Shown one piece after another: positions 49,356 through 58,667 of a stretch of 64,000 bases of DNA. The notes beneath the pieces were generated by a model. The model did no database searches and was not told the DNA's origin. It saw nothing but the letters and a program-made list of their open reading frames with translations. The translations under genes were made by a program, and so were the position numbers. This stretch comes from Cellulomonas sp. PhB143 (GTDB lineage Bacteria; Actinomycetota; Actinomycetes; Actinomycetales; Cellulomonadaceae): assembly GCF_003752595.1 (NCBI RefSeq), contig NZ_RKIJ01000015.1, positions 1 through 64,000 of the forward strand, given 5' to 3'. Within the stretch, counting starts at the first letter, position 1; every line of letters begins with the position of its first letter.

Positions 49356-50002
49356 CCGGGGATCTCGACGAGCAGGCGGCCGACGACCGCGAGGCCGAGG
49401 TGCGGCGGCGGATGGCGGCGCACGAGCTCTACACCGACGCCGGCGTCGAGGCGCTCGCGGCGGAGCGCGTGCGCGCCAGGGAGCTGGCGTTCGACCTGCT
49501 GCACACGAGGCCCGGCGACACCGCGGCCCGGGAGCGCCTCCTGCGCGAGCTGCTCGGCGGTGTCGGCGAGGGCGTATGGGTCGAACCGCCGCTGCACGTC
49601 GCGTACGGCGCGAACGTCACGGTCGGCGACGACGTGTACGTCAACACCAACCTCACCCTCGTCGACGACGTCGGGGTCACCCTCGGTGACCGGGTGATGG
49701 TCGCGCCGAACGTGACGATCACGACGACCGGCCACCCCGTGCACCCGGACCTGCGTCGGGGCGGCGGGCAGTTCTCGGCCCCCGTGGTCGTCGAGGACGA
49801 CGTGTGGCTCGGTGCCGGCGCGGTGCTCCTGCCGGGCGTGACCGTCGGGCGAGGGTCGGTGGTCGCAGCCGGGAGCGTCGTGACGGCGGACGTGCCGCCC
49901 GGCGTCGTCGTGGCCGGGGTGCCGGCGCGCGTGCTCCGGGTGGTCACCGACGCCGACCTCGAGTGGCGGTTCCGGCCGCCGGGCACGCTCTCGAGGCCCT
50001 AG
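49352..50002 (+). CDS. Sugar O-acetyltransferase (hexapeptide-repeat, LacA/Maa type)
   Basis: 216 residues. The N-terminal Mac domain covers about 15-70 (MAAHELYTDAGVEALAAERV). A left-handed beta-helix of hexapeptide repeats follows (VTVGDDVYVNTNLTLVDDVG, VMVAPNVTITTTGHPVHPDL with the catalytic His, VWLGAGAVLLPGVTVGRGSV). It acetylates a sugar hydroxyl from acetyl-CoA, like the thiogalactoside acetyltransferase of the lac operon. Its place after three galactosidases fits that job. The start overlaps the GH36 stop (ATGA). Confidence 0.93.
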   Translation: MTGDLDEQAADDREAEVRRRMAAHELYTDAGVEALAAERVRARELAFDLLHTRPGDTAARERLLRELLGGVGEGVWVEPPLHVAYGANVTVGDDVYVNTNLTLVDDVGVTLGDRVMVAPNVTITTTGHPVHPDLRRGGGQFSAPVVVEDDVWLGAGAVLLPGVTVGRGSVVAAGSVVTADVPPGVVVAGVPARVLRVVTDADLEWRFRPPGTLSRP

Positions 50003-50067
50003 CCCCCGGTCGTCGCGGCCGTGGATCACGGCGGCCGGAGGCGGTGCGGCGACAGGGAGGCGCTACC

Positions 50068-51324
50068 GTGCGTTCGATGGCGACGATGACGCGAGGCACG
50101 AACCTGCCTCAGATGGCCGGGTTCAACCAGTTCGCCGTGCTCGACGCCGTCCGCCGCAGCGACGGCTCCCGCACCCGCGCGGACCTCGCCCGCATCACGG
50201 GCCTCTCGGCCCAGACCGTCACGAACGCGACCCGCCGCCTGATCGAGGAGGGCCTCGTCGCCGAGCGCGAGCTGCAGCGGCGCTCCGGCTCCGGCCGGCC
50301 CGGGACGGCGCTCGCCGTCGTCCCCGACAGTCGGTACGCCGTGGGCGTGCACCTCGACCCGGCCGCGGTGGTCGTCGCCCTGATCGACCTGGCCGGCGAC
50401 CTCGTGACCCAGCGCGCGGTCTCGACGCCGGAGTCCGAGCGCCCGGAGGCGGTGCTCGACGTCGTCGCGGACGAGATCGCGGCGATCGTCGAGGACGCGG
50501 GGGTGCGCCGCGACCGGCTCGTCGGGGTCGGCGTGGTCACCCCGGGACCGATCGACCGGGAGCGGGGCCTCGTGCTCGACCCGCCGCACCTGAAGATGTG
50601 GCACGACGTCCCGCTGCGCGACGAGGTCGCCCGGCGCACCGGCCTGCCGACCCTGCTCGACAAGGACGTCCTCGCCGTCGCCGCCGCGACCCTCTGGTTC
50701 CCCGACGGCGGGCACTCCGGCGACGCCGCCGTGGTGTACGCGGGGACGGGCGTCGCCGTCGGCGTGGTCAGCGGCGGCGAGGTGGTGCGCGGGGTCTCGG
50801 GCAACGCGGGGGAGGCGGGGCACCTGAGCATCGGCCGCGCGTCGGGGCCGTGCTCGTGCGGGCGCGACGGGTGCCTCGGCGGGGTGCTGAGCGCCGAGTC
50901 GCTCCTGGCGAACGCGACGGCGCGCGGCATCGGGCTCGCCGCCGCCTCGGCCGTCACCCCCGACCCGATCCTGCGGGCCGACGCCGCCGTCGACGAGCTG
51001 CGCGTCCGCGCCGAGCGGGGCGAGGCCGCGGTGCACGACTTCCTGGCGGACGCGGGCGACGCGCTCGGGTTCGCCGTGACCGGGGTGTGCGAGCTGCTCG
51101 ACCTGGACACGATCGTCACCTCGGGGCCGGTGTGGGAGCGCCTCGGCCCGTGGCTGGAGCGCGGGCTGCAGGGCGCGGTGGACCGGTTCCGGCTGCCGGG
51201 GCGGCATCCCGTGCGGGTCGTGCCGTCGGTCGGCGGGGTGCACGCGGCCGCGATCGGGGCCGCGTGCCTCGCGCTGGACGAGGCGTTCACGCCCCGCGCG
51301 GCAGGCCTCCTCCTCGGCTCCTGA
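50068..51324 (+). CDS. ROK-family transcriptional regulator
   Basis: 418 residues. An N-terminal winged HTH covers about 20-75 (QFAVLDAVRRSDGSRTRADL, ARITGLSAQTVTNATRRLIE). The ROK sugar-kinase-like domain has GVGVVTPGPID and GYVAGTGVAVG-like VYAGTGVAVGVVSGGEVVRG. Zinc-binding cysteines 262, 264 and 269 are in CSCGRDGCLG. The DNA-binding part makes it a regulator rather than a kinase. GTG 50068 follows CAGGGAGG. It precedes and probably controls the mannosidase locus, with the binding site near 51367-51400. Confidence 0.93.
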   Translation: MRSMATMTRGTNLPQMAGFNQFAVLDAVRRSDGSRTRADLARITGLSAQTVTNATRRLIEEGLVAERELQRRSGSGRPGTALAVVPDSRYAVGVHLDPAAVVVALIDLAGDLVTQRAVSTPESERPEAVLDVVADEIAAIVEDAGVRRDRLVGVGVVTPGPIDRERGLVLDPPHLKMWHDVPLRDEVARRTGLPTLLDKDVLAVAAATLWFPDGGHSGDAAVVYAGTGVAVGVVSGGEVVRGVSGNAGEAGHLSIGRASGPCSCGRDGCLGGVLSAESLLANATARGIGLAAASAVTPDPILRADAAVDELRVRAERGEAAVHDFLADAGDALGFAVTGVCELLDLDTIVTSGPVWERLGPWLERGLQGAVDRFRLPGRHPVRVVPSVGGVHAAAIGAACLALDEAFTPRAAGLLLGS

Positions 51325-51366
51325 CCCAGACCCCGGCCCGCCGGACCTGGGCGACGTCGTCGGGCC

Positions 51367-51400
51367 TTGCAATTAGTTCCGCGAAATGATGAACTTGCGC
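51367..51400 (+). promoter_or_regulatory. Promoter/operator of the mannosidase locus
   Basis: -35 TTGCAA (51367-51372) and -10 TGAACT (51390-51395) are separated by 17 bp in an AT-richer patch. Overlapping the spacer are ttc-cgc-gaa and the wider gttc-n11-gaac inverted repeats, candidates for ROK binding. Confidence 0.55.
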
Positions 51401-51439
51401 CGCCGCACGGACGCGGCGACCAGAGCAAAGGAGCATCTG

Positions 51440-52813
51440 ATGCGTATTCGGAGAGCAGCGGCCGTCGGCGCCGTGGCGGCGCTCGCCCTGACGACCGCCG
51501 CCTGCGGGTCGTCGGACGACGGCGACGCGGCCCAGGACTCGGGCCCGCGCACGATCACCATCGCCTACCAGAAGACCTCGGCGTTCCACCAGCTCGACGA
51601 CCTGCTGCAGAAGGTCAAGCCCGAGTTCGAGAAGGCGAACCCCGACGTCACGGTCAAGCTCGCGCCCATCGAGGCCGAGGCGGACCAGTACTACACGAAG
51701 CTCGCCCTGATGAACGGCTCCAAGGACACGGCCCCGGACGTGATCTACGAGGACACGTTCCAGGTCATGTCCGACGCCGCCGCCGGCTACCTCCTGCCGA
51801 TCGACGACTACACCGCGAAGTGGGACGACTGGTCGCAGTTCGAGGACGCCGCGAAGAACGCCGGCCTCGGCGTCGACGGCAAGACCTACGGCGTCTCGAT
51901 GGGCACCGACACCCGCGGGATCTTCTACAACAAGGACCTGTTCAAGAAGGCGGGCCTGCCCACGGACTGGCAGCCCACCACGTGGCAGGAGATCATCGAC
52001 GCCGCCCAGACGATCAAGGACAAGCTCCCGGACGTCACGCCGATGAACATCTACGCGGGCAAGGCCGGCAGCGAGCAGACCACCATGCAGGGCCTCGAGA
52101 TGCTGTACTACGGCAGCCGCGACGGCGCCGACCTGTACAACACGGACCAGAAGAAGTGGGTCACCGGCGACCAGGGGATGACGGACTCCCTCGACTTCTA
52201 CAAGACCGTGTACGACGGCGGGCTGGCACCCTCCCTGGACCAGGCGCTCGACGCGAACATCGGCACCAAGGTGTTCTCCGAGCTGCTGCCCCAGGGCAAG
52301 CTCGCGATCGACATCGACGGCTCCTGGATGCCCGGCGGCTGGATCTCCGGGGAGAACGCGTGGCCGGAGTGGGAGAAGACGCTCGGTTTCGCGAAGATGC
52401 CGACCAAGGACGGCTCCGGCGACGGGTTCACCTCGATGTCGGGCGGCTGGCTGCTGTCGGTCGGTGCGCAGACCAAGAGCCCGCAGACGGCGTTCGACTT
52501 CGTCGCGATGGCCACGAACAAGGACAGCTCGCTCGAGTACGACACGACGAACAGCCAGATCGCGGTCCGCAAGGACGTCGCGGAGGACCCGAAGTACCTG
52601 AGCTACAACCCGTCGTTCGAGTTCTTCTCGAGCCTCGTGCCGTACACGCACTTCCGCCCGGCCACCCCGGACTACTCGCAGATCTCCTCCGTGATCCAGA
52701 CGGAGGTCGAGGCGGTCGCCAGCGGCCAGAAGTCGCCTGAGGACGCCGCGAAGTCGTACGACGAGGGCCTGCAGAAGATCGTCGGCAAGAACAACACGGT
52801 CGCCGCGGGCTGA
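51440..52813 (+). CDS. Sugar-binding lipoprotein of second ABC importer
   Basis: 457 residues. The signal peptide has lipobox TAAC (AAVGAVAALALTTAACGSSD). Solute-binding protein family 1 fold: TIAYQKTSAFHQLDDLLQKV, APDVIYEDTFQVMSDAAAGY, YGVSMGTDTRGIFYNKDLFK, GSWMPGGWISGENAWPEW. It captures sugars outside the cell for the next two permeases; from the context these may be mannosides. ATG 51440 follows AAAGGAGC. Confidence 0.94.
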   Translation: MRIRRAAAVGAVAALALTTAACGSSDDGDAAQDSGPRTITIAYQKTSAFHQLDDLLQKVKPEFEKANPDVTVKLAPIEAEADQYYTKLALMNGSKDTAPDVIYEDTFQVMSDAAAGYLLPIDDYTAKWDDWSQFEDAAKNAGLGVDGKTYGVSMGTDTRGIFYNKDLFKKAGLPTDWQPTTWQEIIDAAQTIKDKLPDVTPMNIYAGKAGSEQTTMQGLEMLYYGSRDGADLYNTDQKKWVTGDQGMTDSLDFYKTVYDGGLAPSLDQALDANIGTKVFSELLPQGKLAIDIDGSWMPGGWISGENAWPEWEKTLGFAKMPTKDGSGDGFTSMSGGWLLSVGAQTKSPQTAFDFVAMATNKDSSLEYDTTNSQIAVRKDVAEDPKYLSYNPSFEFFSSLVPYTHFRPATPDYSQISSVIQTEVEAVASGQKSPEDAAKSYDEGLQKIVGKNNTVAAG

Positions 52814-52815
52814 GC

Positions 52816-53751
52816 ATGTCCACGCAGACACTCGCGCCGGGCACCGACGGGGGCCGGGACACCACGTCCCGGCCCCGGTCGGGGGGCCTGCGGGCGCTGA
52901 CCCGCTCGGTCCCCCTCGTGCCGGCGATCCTCCTGCTCGCCGTCTTCCTCCTCGGCCCGATCCTCTGGTCCCTGTACGGGTCCATGACCAACACCGCCCT
53001 GACGGGGTACCGCGCCGCGGACCCCCAGTTCGTCGGGCTCGACAACTACACGTCCCTCTTCGCCGACGCGGACTTCTGGGCGTCGGTGTGGATCACGGTC
53101 GTGTTCACCCTCGCCTCGGCCGTGGTGGGGCAGAACGTCCTCGGCATGGGCCTGGCCGTCCTGCAGCGCATGGCGCCGAAGGCGCTCGGCTCGGCGATCG
53201 GTGCGCTCGTCGTCGTCGCGTGGGTGATGCCGGAGATCGTGGCCGCGTTCGCGCTGTACGCGTTCTTCTCCACCGACGGGACGCTCAACTCGGTGCTCGG
53301 CGTCGTCGGCCTCGGCGACACGACGTGGCTCATCACGGTCCCGCTGCTCGCGGTCATCCTCGCCAACGTCTGGCGCGGCACCGCGTTCTCGATGCTGGTC
53401 TACCGGGCCGCGCTGTCCGAGGTGCCGACCGAGATCGAGGAGGCCGCGCAGATCGACGGCGCCAACCGGCGCCAGACGTTCTTCCGCGTGACGCTGCCGA
53501 TGATCCGGCGGTCCATCTCGACCAACCTCATGCTGACGACGCTGCAGACCCTCGCGGTGTTCACCATCATCTGGGTGATGACCGGCGGCGGTCCCGGCAC
53601 CAAGAGCTCGACGCTCCCGGTGCTCGCGTACCAGGAGGCGTTCAAGTACTCCCAGGTGGGCTACGGGACCGCGATCGCGACCGTCACCATCCTCGTCGGC
53701 GCCGTGTTCTCGATCGTGTACATCAAGGTGCTCAAGCCGGAGGTGGACTGA
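52816..53751 (+). CDS. Carbohydrate ABC transporter permease (MalF type)
   Basis: 311 residues, six helices (first VPAILLLAVFLLGPILWSLY). Periplasmic segment PQFVGLDNYTSLFADADFWA. EAA loop EEAAQIDGANRRQTFFRVTL at about 210-230. It starts two bases after the binding-protein stop and its TGA overlaps the ATG of the next permease (TGATG), so all three are translated in series. No ATPase is encoded here. Confidence 0.95.
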   Translation: MSTQTLAPGTDGGRDTTSRPRSGGLRALTRSVPLVPAILLLAVFLLGPILWSLYGSMTNTALTGYRAADPQFVGLDNYTSLFADADFWASVWITVVFTLASAVVGQNVLGMGLAVLQRMAPKALGSAIGALVVVAWVMPEIVAAFALYAFFSTDGTLNSVLGVVGLGDTTWLITVPLLAVILANVWRGTAFSMLVYRAALSEVPTEIEEAAQIDGANRRQTFFRVTLPMIRRSISTNLMLTTLQTLAVFTIIWVMTGGGPGTKSSTLPVLAYQEAFKYSQVGYGTAIATVTILVGAVFSIVYIKVLKPEVD

Positions 53752-54674
53752 TGACCGCCACGACCGTCCCGACGTCGTCGGGCACCCCGGGGACCCGGGG
53801 AGGGCGCGCCGGCAGGGCGCCGCGCGGCGGCCGCGTCATGACCGTCGCGTCGCCGCGCCGCTCGAGCAGCCGGCTCATCGCCTCGGCGATCCTCGTGCTC
53901 GTCGGCGTCGCGTTCCTGGTGCCCCTGGCCTGGATCCTGCTGTCGTCGGTGAACCCGTCCGCGACCGTGTCCGTGAGCGTCCCGTCGAGCCTGACGACGG
54001 AGAACTTCGCGGCGGTGTGGAACCTCGACCAGACCTTCAGGCCCCTGTGGAACTCGGCGGTGATCTCGTTCGGCACCGCCTTCCTCACCGTGATCGTCGG
54101 GGTCGTCGCCGCCTACCCGCTCTCGCGGTACCGCATGCGGTTCCAGCGCGGGTTCATGTACACGATCCTGTTCGCGACGTGCCTGCCGATCACCGCGATC
54201 ATGGTGCCCGTCTACACGCTGTTCGTGAAGCTGCAGCTGCTCGACTCGACGACCGGCGTCATCTTCTTCATGGCCGCGACCTCGCTGCCCATGGCGATCT
54301 GGATGCTGAAGAACTTCATGGACTCCGTGCCGATCTCCCTCGAGGAGGCGGCCTGGGTGGACGGCGCCGGCTCGATGCGCGCGCTGCGCACGATCGTCCT
54401 GCCGCTCATGCGGCCCGGGATCGCCGTCGTGCTGATCTTCGTGTTCACGGGGGCCTGGGGGAACTTCTTCGTCCCGTTCATCCTCATGACCTCGGCGGAG
54501 CACCAGCCCGCCGCCGTCGCGATCTACAACTTCTTCGGGACCTACGGGAGCGTCGCCTACGGCAAGCTCGCGGCCTTCTCGATCCTCTACTCGGTGCCCG
54601 TGCTCGTCCTCTACCTGGTGACGCAGCGCCTCTCGGGCGGGTCCAACGCCCTCGCCGGCGGCATCAAGGGCTGA
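53751..54674 (+). CDS. Carbohydrate ABC transporter permease (MalG type)
   Basis: 307 residues. A Gly/Arg-rich cytoplasmic N-terminus of about 40 residues precedes the first helix (LIASAILVLVGVAFLVPLAW). Six helices; EAA loop EEAAWVDGAGSMRALRTIVL at about 200-220. ATG 53751 shares its A with the previous stop and follows CCGGAGG. An internal ATG about 28 codons in (MTVASPRR) is a weaker start. Confidence 0.95.
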   Translation: MTATTVPTSSGTPGTRGGRAGRAPRGGRVMTVASPRRSSSRLIASAILVLVGVAFLVPLAWILLSSVNPSATVSVSVPSSLTTENFAAVWNLDQTFRPLWNSAVISFGTAFLTVIVGVVAAYPLSRYRMRFQRGFMYTILFATCLPITAIMVPVYTLFVKLQLLDSTTGVIFFMAATSLPMAIWMLKNFMDSVPISLEEAAWVDGAGSMRALRTIVLPLMRPGIAVVLIFVFTGAWGNFFVPFILMTSAEHQPAAVAIYNFFGTYGSVAYGKLAAFSILYSVPVLVLYLVTQRLSGGSNALAGGIKG

Positions 54675-54734
54675 CCGCCGGACCTGCGCACCGACCACAC
54701 GTCAGAACACCGCACCACGCAAAGGAACTCCGTC

Positions 54735-57700
54735 ATGCCCACACCCGAGCAGCTGACCCTCGCCAGGGTGGACCGCTTCGTCGAAGAGCGGATCGCCCCG
54801 CACGTCCAGCGCAGCGCCGAGCCCCTGTCCGTCACCGCCTGGGAGGCGCCCGGCGAGCCCGTCCCGTTCGCGGAGGCGGTGGAGCACGACGGCGCTCCCG
54901 TCGAGCCCGGCCACCGCTGGGGCGCGCCGTGGAGCACCACGTGGTTCCACCTCACCGGCCCGGCGCCGGTGGACGGCGCCGCGGCGGCGGGCGACCGGAC
55001 CGCCGTGCACGTCGACCTCGGGTTCACGGACGTCAACCCGGGCTTCCAGGCCGAGGGCCAGCTCTGGTCGGCCGACGGGCGCCCGCTCAAGGCGCTCAAC
55101 CCCCGCAGCCGGGCCGTCGACTGGCCGGCCGACGAGCCCGTCGACCTGTGGCTCGAGGCCGCGGGGAACCCCACGGTGCTCGGCCCCGACGGGTTCCGCC
55201 CCACCCCGCTCGGCGACAAGGAGACGGCGGGCACCGAGCCGGTCTACGTGCTGCGCCGCGCCGACGTCGTGACCTTCGAGGCCGAGGTCCACGAGCTGCA
55301 CCAGGACGCCCTCGCGCTGCGCGACCTCCTGCGCGTCCTGCCGCCCGAGGGCACCCGGTTCGCCGGGGTGCTCGCCGCGCTCGACGACATGGTCGACGCC
55401 GTCGACCCGACGGACGTGCCCGGCACCGCCTCGGCGGGACGCGACGTCCTGGCCCCGCACCTGGCGATGCCGGCGGCCGCGAGCGCGCACACGGCCTACG
55501 CCGTCGGGCACGCGCACATCGACTCCGCGTGGCTGTGGCCGGTGCGCGAGACGGTGCGCAAGTGCGCCCGCACGTTCTCGAACGTCGTCACCCTGATGGA
55601 CGCGGACCCGGACCTGGTGTTCGCGTGCTCCTCCGCGCAGCAGTACGCGTGGATCAAGGAGTCCTACCCGGACCTGTTCGAGCGGATCAAGGAGAAGGTC
55701 GCCGAGGGCCGCTGGGTCCCGGTCGGCGGCATGTGGGTGGAGTCGGACACCAACATGCCGGGCGGGGAGGCGCTCGTGCGCCAGTTCCTCACCGGCAAGG
55801 CGTTCTTCCGTGACGAGCTCGGCGTCGAGACCCGCGACGTGTGGCTCCCCGACTCGTTCGGGTACTCCGGCGCCCTGCCGCAGATCGCCCGCGCGGCCGG
55901 CAACCGCTGGATGCTCACCCAGAAGCTGTCCTGGAACGAGATCAACCGGATGCCGCACCACACGTTCGACTGGGAGGGCATCGACGGGACGCGCATCTTC
56001 ACGCACTTCCCGCCCGTCGACTCCTACAACGGCGAGCTCACGGCCACGGAGCTCGACCACGCCGCGACCAACAACGCCGAGAAGGGCCGGTTCGATGCGT
56101 CGATCGTGCCGTTCGGGTACGGCGACGGCGGCGGCGGCCCCACGGCCGAGATGATGGACCGGGCCCGGCGGTACGCGTCCACGGAGGGCGTGCCGGCGGT
56201 GCGCCACGCGAGCCCCTACGAGTTCTTCGAGGACGCCGAGCAGGCGATCGCCGAGCCAGCGGTGTGGAGCGGGGAGATGTACCTCGAGTTCCACCGCGGG
56301 ACGTACACCTCCCAGTCGCGGACCAAGCAGGGCAACCGGCGCAGCGAGCACCTGCTGCGCGAGGCCGAGCTGTGGGCCGCGACCGCGGCCGTGCGCACGG
56401 GGGCCGACTACCCGTACGAGGCGCTCGACGCCGCGTGGAAGACGGTCCTGCTCAACCAGTTCCACGACATCCTGCCGGGCAGCTCCATCGCGTGGGTCTA
56501 CCGCGACGCGGAGGCCGGCTACGCGCAGGTGGCGAGCGACGTCGAGGAGATCGTGGCGGGCGCCGTGGGCGCGCTCGCGGGCGACGGCGACCGGCCGCTG
56601 CTGTTCAACGCCGCGCCCCAGGCGTGGGACGGGGTCGCGGCCCTCGGTGCGTCGGCCCCGGCAGCGGCGGACGGCGACGCGGTGGGCGTCGAGGACGGGC
56701 CCGACGGCGTCGTCGTGGGCAACGGGATCGTGTCTCTGCGGATCGACGGGGCGGGCCTGGTCCGGTCGCTGCGCGACCTGCGCGCCGACCGCGAGCTCGT
56801 GCCCGCGGGCCAGGCGGGCAACCTCCTGCAGCTGCAGCGCGACACCCCGCGGCAGTGGGACGCGTGGGACGTCGACCTGGAGGACCGCGTGCACCTCACC
56901 GACCTCGACACGCCGGCCACGGTCGACGTCGTCGTCTCCGGGCCGGACGAGGTCGTCGTCGAGGTCTCGCGGACGTTCGGGACGTCGTCGGTCACCCAGC
57001 GGATCGGGCTGTCCCGCGGGTCGGCGGCCGTGCGGATCGAGACGGACGTGGACTGGCACGAGCGCGAGAGGCTGCTCAAGCTCGCCTTCCCGCTCGACCT
57101 GCACGCCGACCGCAGCGCGTCCGAGACGCAGTTCGGGCACGTGTTCCGCCCGACGCACGCGAACACCCCCTGGGACGCCGCCAAGTTCGAGATCTGTGCC
57201 CACCGCTGGGTGCACGTCGCGGAGCCGGGGTACGGGGTCGCGGTCGCGAACAGCGGCACGTACGGCCACGACGTCGGCCGGTCGCTCGCGGCCGACGGGA
57301 GCACGGTCACGACCGTGCGCGAGTCGCTCCTGCGCGCGCCGCTCTACCCGGACCCCGACGCGGACCAGGGCGAGCACCGGTTCGTCACGGTCCTGCACCC
57401 CGGTGCCGCGATCGCGGACGCCGTGCGCGAGGGCTACCGGACCAACCTCCCGCGGCGCGTCGTGCGCGGCGCGGGGGAGGTCGCGCCCCTGGTCACGGTG
57501 GACGACGACGCCGTGGTCGTCGAGTCGGTCAAGCTCGCCGAGGACCGCAGCGGGGACGTCGTGGTGCGGCTCTACGAGTCGGCGGGCGCGCGGTCGCGGG
57601 CCCGGGTCTCGTTCGGGTTCGACGTGGCCGGCGTGGTGCGCACCGACCTGCTCGAGCGGCCGGTGACGGACGAGCCGGCCGAGGTGGACCTGGGCGAGCC

Positions 57701-57752
57701 GCTCGCGCTGCGGCCGTTCCAGATCGTCACGCTGCGGGCGTCGCGGGCCTGA
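54735..57752 (+). CDS. GH38 alpha-mannosidase
   Basis: 1005 residues, the long bacterial form. An N-terminal domain of about 250 residues precedes the catalytic domain. The zinc-binding HAHIDSAWLW has His259, His261 and Asp263. The nucleophile is aspartate 373 in WLPDSFGYSGALPQ. The second zinc histidine lies in LNQFHDILPGSSIAWVY. Beta-sandwich domains complete the chain. It removes alpha-linked mannose in the cytoplasm (no signal peptide). As last gene of the ROK-ABC locus it defines the likely substrate as manno-oligosaccharides, for example from N-glycans or yeast mannan. Confidence 0.95.
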   Translation: MPTPEQLTLARVDRFVEERIAPHVQRSAEPLSVTAWEAPGEPVPFAEAVEHDGAPVEPGHRWGAPWSTTWFHLTGPAPVDGAAAAGDRTAVHVDLGFTDVNPGFQAEGQLWSADGRPLKALNPRSRAVDWPADEPVDLWLEAAGNPTVLGPDGFRPTPLGDKETAGTEPVYVLRRADVVTFEAEVHELHQDALALRDLLRVLPPEGTRFAGVLAALDDMVDAVDPTDVPGTASAGRDVLAPHLAMPAAASAHTAYAVGHAHIDSAWLWPVRETVRKCARTFSNVVTLMDADPDLVFACSSAQQYAWIKESYPDLFERIKEKVAEGRWVPVGGMWVESDTNMPGGEALVRQFLTGKAFFRDELGVETRDVWLPDSFGYSGALPQIARAAGNRWMLTQKLSWNEINRMPHHTFDWEGIDGTRIFTHFPPVDSYNGELTATELDHAATNNAEKGRFDASIVPFGYGDGGGGPTAEMMDRARRYASTEGVPAVRHASPYEFFEDAEQAIAEPAVWSGEMYLEFHRGTYTSQSRTKQGNRRSEHLLREAELWAATAAVRTGADYPYEALDAAWKTVLLNQFHDILPGSSIAWVYRDAEAGYAQVASDVEEIVAGAVGALAGDGDRPLLFNAAPQAWDGVAALGASAPAAADGDAVGVEDGPDGVVVGNGIVSLRIDGAGLVRSLRDLRADRELVPAGQAGNLLQLQRDTPRQWDAWDVDLEDRVHLTDLDTPATVDVVVSGPDEVVVEVSRTFGTSSVTQRIGLSRGSAAVRIETDVDWHERERLLKLAFPLDLHADRSASETQFGHVFRPTHANTPWDAAKFEICAHRWVHVAEPGYGVAVANSGTYGHDVGRSLAADGSTVTTVRESLLRAPLYPDPDADQGEHRFVTVLHPGAAIADAVREGYRTNLPRRVVRGAGEVAPLVTVDDDAVVVESVKLAEDRSGDVVVRLYESAGARSRARVSFGFDVAGVVRTDLLERPVTDEPAEVDLGEPLALRPFQIVTLRASRA

Positions 57753-57786
57753 GCACCCGCACGTGCCGGGAGGCACGCGCCCGCGC

Positions 57787-57825
57787 GGACGGTCCGGTCA
57801 GCCCTGCGGCTCGACCGGGCCGTCC
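57787..57825. terminator. Hairpin between convergent mannosidase and lipoprotein genes
   Basis: ggacggtccggtc (57787-57799) pairs with gaccgggccgtcc (57813-57825) with one mismatch, extended by agcc/ggct towards the loop. It contains the stop codon of the minus-strand lipoprotein gene. A small hairpin cgtgcc/ggcacg lies at 57762-57777. Together they probably end both transcripts. Confidence 0.6.
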
Positions 57826-58667
57826 GTGCCGGCGACGGCGTCCCCGCAGCTCGTCTCCTGGGCGGTGGTGACGACGTCGTCGTCCTTCGCGGCGCTCGTC
57901 GCGACCGTCGCCTCGTCGCCGTTGGCGGCGTGCGCCCCGTCGTCGGACAGGTCGACGAGGGTGCGCTTGACGGTGAAGGTCTTCCCGGAGTCGTCGGAGA
58001 CCGCGTCCAGGCCGGCGAGCTCGAGGCGGCCGTCGACCTCCGAGCAGCCGACGCCCGTGCCGTAGCCCGTGAAGCCCTTGTCGAACGTGTAGGGGTCGCC
58101 CTTCGCGTCGGTGGTCACGGTGACCTGGCACCCCGCGAGCGAGTAGAGCTGGACGGCGCGGCCGACGTCGACCAGCGCGATCGGCGTGGCGTCCGCGCCG
58201 ACGACGTTCACCACCGCGGAGGCCCTGATCGGCTCCGCCGCGTCGATCTCGTGGGAGAAGGTGGCGCCGGACGCCGTCGTGACCCCGAAGGTGCGGTCCG
58301 GGCCCCCGGTGAGCCAGGCGACGTCGTCCTTCCCGTCCCCGTCGACGTCGACCACGTCGTGGGTGTCGGCGCCCGACGGCGGGCCGTCGCCCGTGGCGGC
58401 GCAGCCCGAGCCCGCGGCGTCCCCGGCGTCCCCGGCGCTGTCGTCGGACGGGCCGGCCGAGGCCGAGCCGCCCGAGGTGGCGGCGCCGTCGTCGCTCCCG
58501 GGGGAGCCGGCCGAGCCGTCGTCAGCGGGGGCCGTCGAGCCGGCGCTCGACGGCGAGCCCGCCGCCGCGTCGTCGTCCGACGACCCGCAGCCCGACATGA
58601 CCAGCGTGGCGGCGAGGACAAGTAAGCCGGCCGCCGCCCTTCCACGTCCTGTGGTTCGTGTGCTCAT
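57798..58667 (-). CDS. Secreted lipoprotein of unknown function
   Basis: 289 residues. The signal peptide carries lipobox MSGC (AAAGLLVLAATLVMSGCGSS), followed by a Ser/Ala/Gly/Asp-rich linker of about 75 residues and a globular part with two or more cysteines. VVDVDGDGKDDVAWLTGGPD has the spacing of an FG-GAP/VCBS calcium-binding loop, so part of it may be a beta-propeller-like repeat. No enzyme motif was recognised. ATG 58667 is chosen over 58679 because it is the nearest to a normal signal-peptide N-region. Confidence 0.82.
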   Translation of the reverse strand: MSTRTTGRGRAAAGLLVLAATLVMSGCGSSDDDAAAGSPSSAGSTAPADDGSAGSPGSDDGAATSGGSASAGPSDDSAGDAGDAAGSGCAATGDGPPSGADTHDVVDVDGDGKDDVAWLTGGPDRTFGVTTASGATFSHEIDAAEPIRASAVVNVVGADATPIALVDVGRAVQLYSLAGCQVTVTTDAKGDPYTFDKGFTGYGTGVGCSEVDGRLELAGLDAVSDDSGKTFTVKRTLVDLSDDGAHAANGDEATVATSAAKDDDVVTTAQETSCGDAVAGTDGPVEPQG

